Assembly: GCA_005792865.1 (NCBI GenBank)
Contig: SXQR01000099.1
Coordinates: 1 to 15,840 of the forward strand
Direction: 5' to 3'
DNA: 15,840 nt
Source: Flavobacterium sp.
GTDB lineage: Bacteria > Bacteroidota > Bacteroidia > Flavobacteriales > Flavobacteriaceae
Part shown: positions 15,011 through 15,840 of the stretch, piece by piece
How the letters are laid out: each line of letters begins with the position of its first letter
How positions within the stretch are numbered: position 1 is the first letter of the stretch
Program-made: the position numbers and the translations under genes
The notes under the pieces: generated by a model
What the model saw: the letters and a program-made list of their open reading frames with translations, nothing else
What the model was told of the DNA's origin: nothing
Database searches by the model: none

Positions 15011-15045
15011 AATTTATAAATGTGAAAATGTGAAAATTTGAAAAT
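15007..15045. repeat. 8-bp A-rich tandem repeat (TGTGAAAA type)
   Basis: TGAAAAT occurs at 15007, 15023, 15031 and 15039. The last three copies are exactly 8 bp apart and the first is 16 bp away across a degenerate unit. The repeat lies in the hemE-hemF gap. Similar short GTGAAAAT tracts occur between genes in flavobacterial genomes as I recall; copy number likely varies among strains. Confidence 0.75.
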
Positions 15046-15106
15046 ATGGAAGTGGGCGTGCCCCTTCGGGTCGGGCTGTTTGCCGTGCGCGGCACGTTGC
15101 TTCCAT
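15046..15106. repeat. GC-rich structured intergenic element
   Basis: Outer arms ATGGAAG (15046-15052) and CTTCCAT (15100-15106) are perfect complements. Inside lie GGGC-GT-GCCC (15054-15063), a GGGC at 15073-15076 that can pair alternatively with GCCC at 15060-15063, and the hairpin TGCCG-TGCG-CGGCA (15081-15094). The folded form would be a branched structure closed by the outer stem. Its composition contrasts with the adjacent A-rich tract. The pattern resembles a dispersed element I remember from flavobacterial intergenic regions; it encodes no protein. Confidence 0.6.
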
Positions 15107-15135
15107 CCCTCACGCACCACATAACAAACATTTGA

Positions 15136-15840
15136 ATGAAAGATAGATTCTTATCCTTTATACAAAATCTGCAGGATCAGATCTGCGGGGCGCTTGAACA
15201 GGCTGACGGGTCGGCGGAATTCCGTGAGGATTTATGGGACCGCCCGGAAGGCGGCGGCGGCCGCACGCGCGTGATCGAGAACGGAAACGTTTTTGAGAAG
15301 GGTGGCGTCAACATTTCGGCCGTGCACGGGAAACTTCCAGAAGCGATGCAGAAAATGTTCAACGTGGGCGATGTGGATTTCTTCGCATGCGGCCTGAGCC
15401 TGGTGATCCATCCTAAGTCTCCGATGGTTCCAACAGTCCACGCCAATTGGCGCTATTTTGAGATGTACGATTCCGCCGGAAATATTATCGATCAATGGTT
15501 TGGCGGCGGACAGGATTTGACGCCGTACTATCTTTTTGAAGAGGACGCGCGCCATTTCCACCAAATATGCAAGGCCGCCTGCGATCGCCACGACGCATCG
15601 TTCTATCCAAAGTACAAAAAACAGTGCGACGACTATTTCTGGAACGCGCACCGTAATGAGGCACGCGGCATCGGCGGATTGTTCTTCGATTACCTGAAAT
15701 CGGGCGAAAAGTCGCTTGACCAATGGTATGATTTTGTAACCGACGTGGGCAACAGTTTCACATCGGCCTATATTCCCATTGTCGAAAGGCGAAAGGACTT
15801 GCCCTACACCGATGCACAGCGCACCTGGCAGGAAATCCGC
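15136..15840 (+). CDS. hemF: Oxygen-dependent coproporphyrinogen III oxidase HemF, 3' partial
   Basis: Converts coproporphyrinogen III to protoporphyrinogen IX using O2 by two oxidative decarboxylations, supplying HemJ. The frame is open from the ATG at 15136 to the right edge, giving 235 of the roughly 300 residues usual for the family. Hallmarks present are GGGGRTRVI and FEKGGVNIS near the N-terminus, the VHANWRYFE block with conserved H102, FGGGQDLTPYY (122-132) and GIGGLFFDYL (178-187). No strong Shine-Dalgarno sequence is seen. It follows hemE in the same direction, but the 161-nt gap with repeats could hold a separate promoter or a processing site; I found no perfect TAnnTTTG in it. Use of HemF implies heme synthesis with oxygen present. 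Confidence 0.95.
   Translation, partial: MKDRFLSFIQNLQDQICGALEQADGSAEFREDLWDRPEGGGGRTRVIENGNVFEKGGVNISAVHGKLPEAMQKMFNVGDVDFFACGLSLVIHPKSPMVPTVHANWRYFEMYDSAGNIIDQWFGGGQDLTPYYLFEEDARHFHQICKAACDRHDASFYPKYKKQCDDYFWNAHRNEARGIGGLFFDYLKSGEKSLDQWYDFVTDVGNSFTSAYIPIVERRKDLPYTDAQRTWQEIR

Noticed and set aside
15127..15134. AACATTTG just before the hemF start as a -7 element
   Set aside because: The first T of TAnnTTTG is missing and it lies only 1 nt from the ATG, leaving no room for a normal leader.
1..15840. Mobile elements, CRISPR arrays, tRNA or rRNA genes
   Set aside because: No transposase, integrase, regular spacer-repeat array or recognisable tRNA/rRNA sequence was seen on either strand.

Overview
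The window looks like a chromosomal piece of a Bacteroidota (Bacteroidetes), most likely of flavobacterial type. Three things suggest this. A perfect match to the Bacteroidetes -7 promoter element (TAnnTTTG) lies just before hemA, with a TTG at a fitting distance upstream. Starts have poor Shine-Dalgarno sequences. The intergenic repeats before hemF (GTGAAAAT-type units and a GGGCGTGCCC.. structured element) resemble ones I remember from flavobacterial genomes. Base composition is moderate. No tRNA, rRNA, CRISPR array, transposase or phage gene is visible, so this reads as core-genome sequence.

Layout. (1) Bases 1-2253, plus strand: a lipid-type cluster of a 5'-truncated PlsC-like acyltransferase, a soluble diiron acyl-ACP desaturase and an HD-domain phosphohydrolase, tightly packed. 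(2) Bases 2262-7466, minus strand: hemH, a MATE exporter, hemJ, an NtrY-like sensor kinase and an enoyl-CoA hydratase. Each junction overlaps, abuts or has a 1-nt gap, so this is almost certainly one polycistronic message. It ends at an intrinsic terminator facing the lipid cluster. (3) Bases 7524-8396, minus strand: an AraC-type regulator just upstream of hemH. (4) Bases 8397-8619: a divergent control region holding a hemA promoter, a direct repeat across its -33 element, a Fur-family-like palindrome and a weaker inverted repeat. (5) Bases 8620-15840, plus strand: hemA, hemC, trkH-type and ktrA/trkA-type potassium uptake genes, hemD, hemE, a repeat-rich gap, and hemF, which runs off the right edge.

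The genes together make protoheme by the C5 pathway through protoporphyrin. HemA makes glutamate-1-semialdehyde. HemC, HemD and HemE carry porphobilinogen to coproporphyrinogen III. HemF, HemJ and HemH finish protoporphyrinogen, protoporphyrin and heme. HemL and HemB are not in the window.

The unusual points are a complete K+ channel plus RCK regulator pair stitched between hemC and hemD, a MATE exporter translationally coupled between ferrochelatase and HemJ, and several unassigned regulatory structures: the control region, a strong hairpin across the hemA stop codon, and the pre-hemF structured repeat. I see no wholly unknown protein system; the novelty lies in gene arrangement and regulation.
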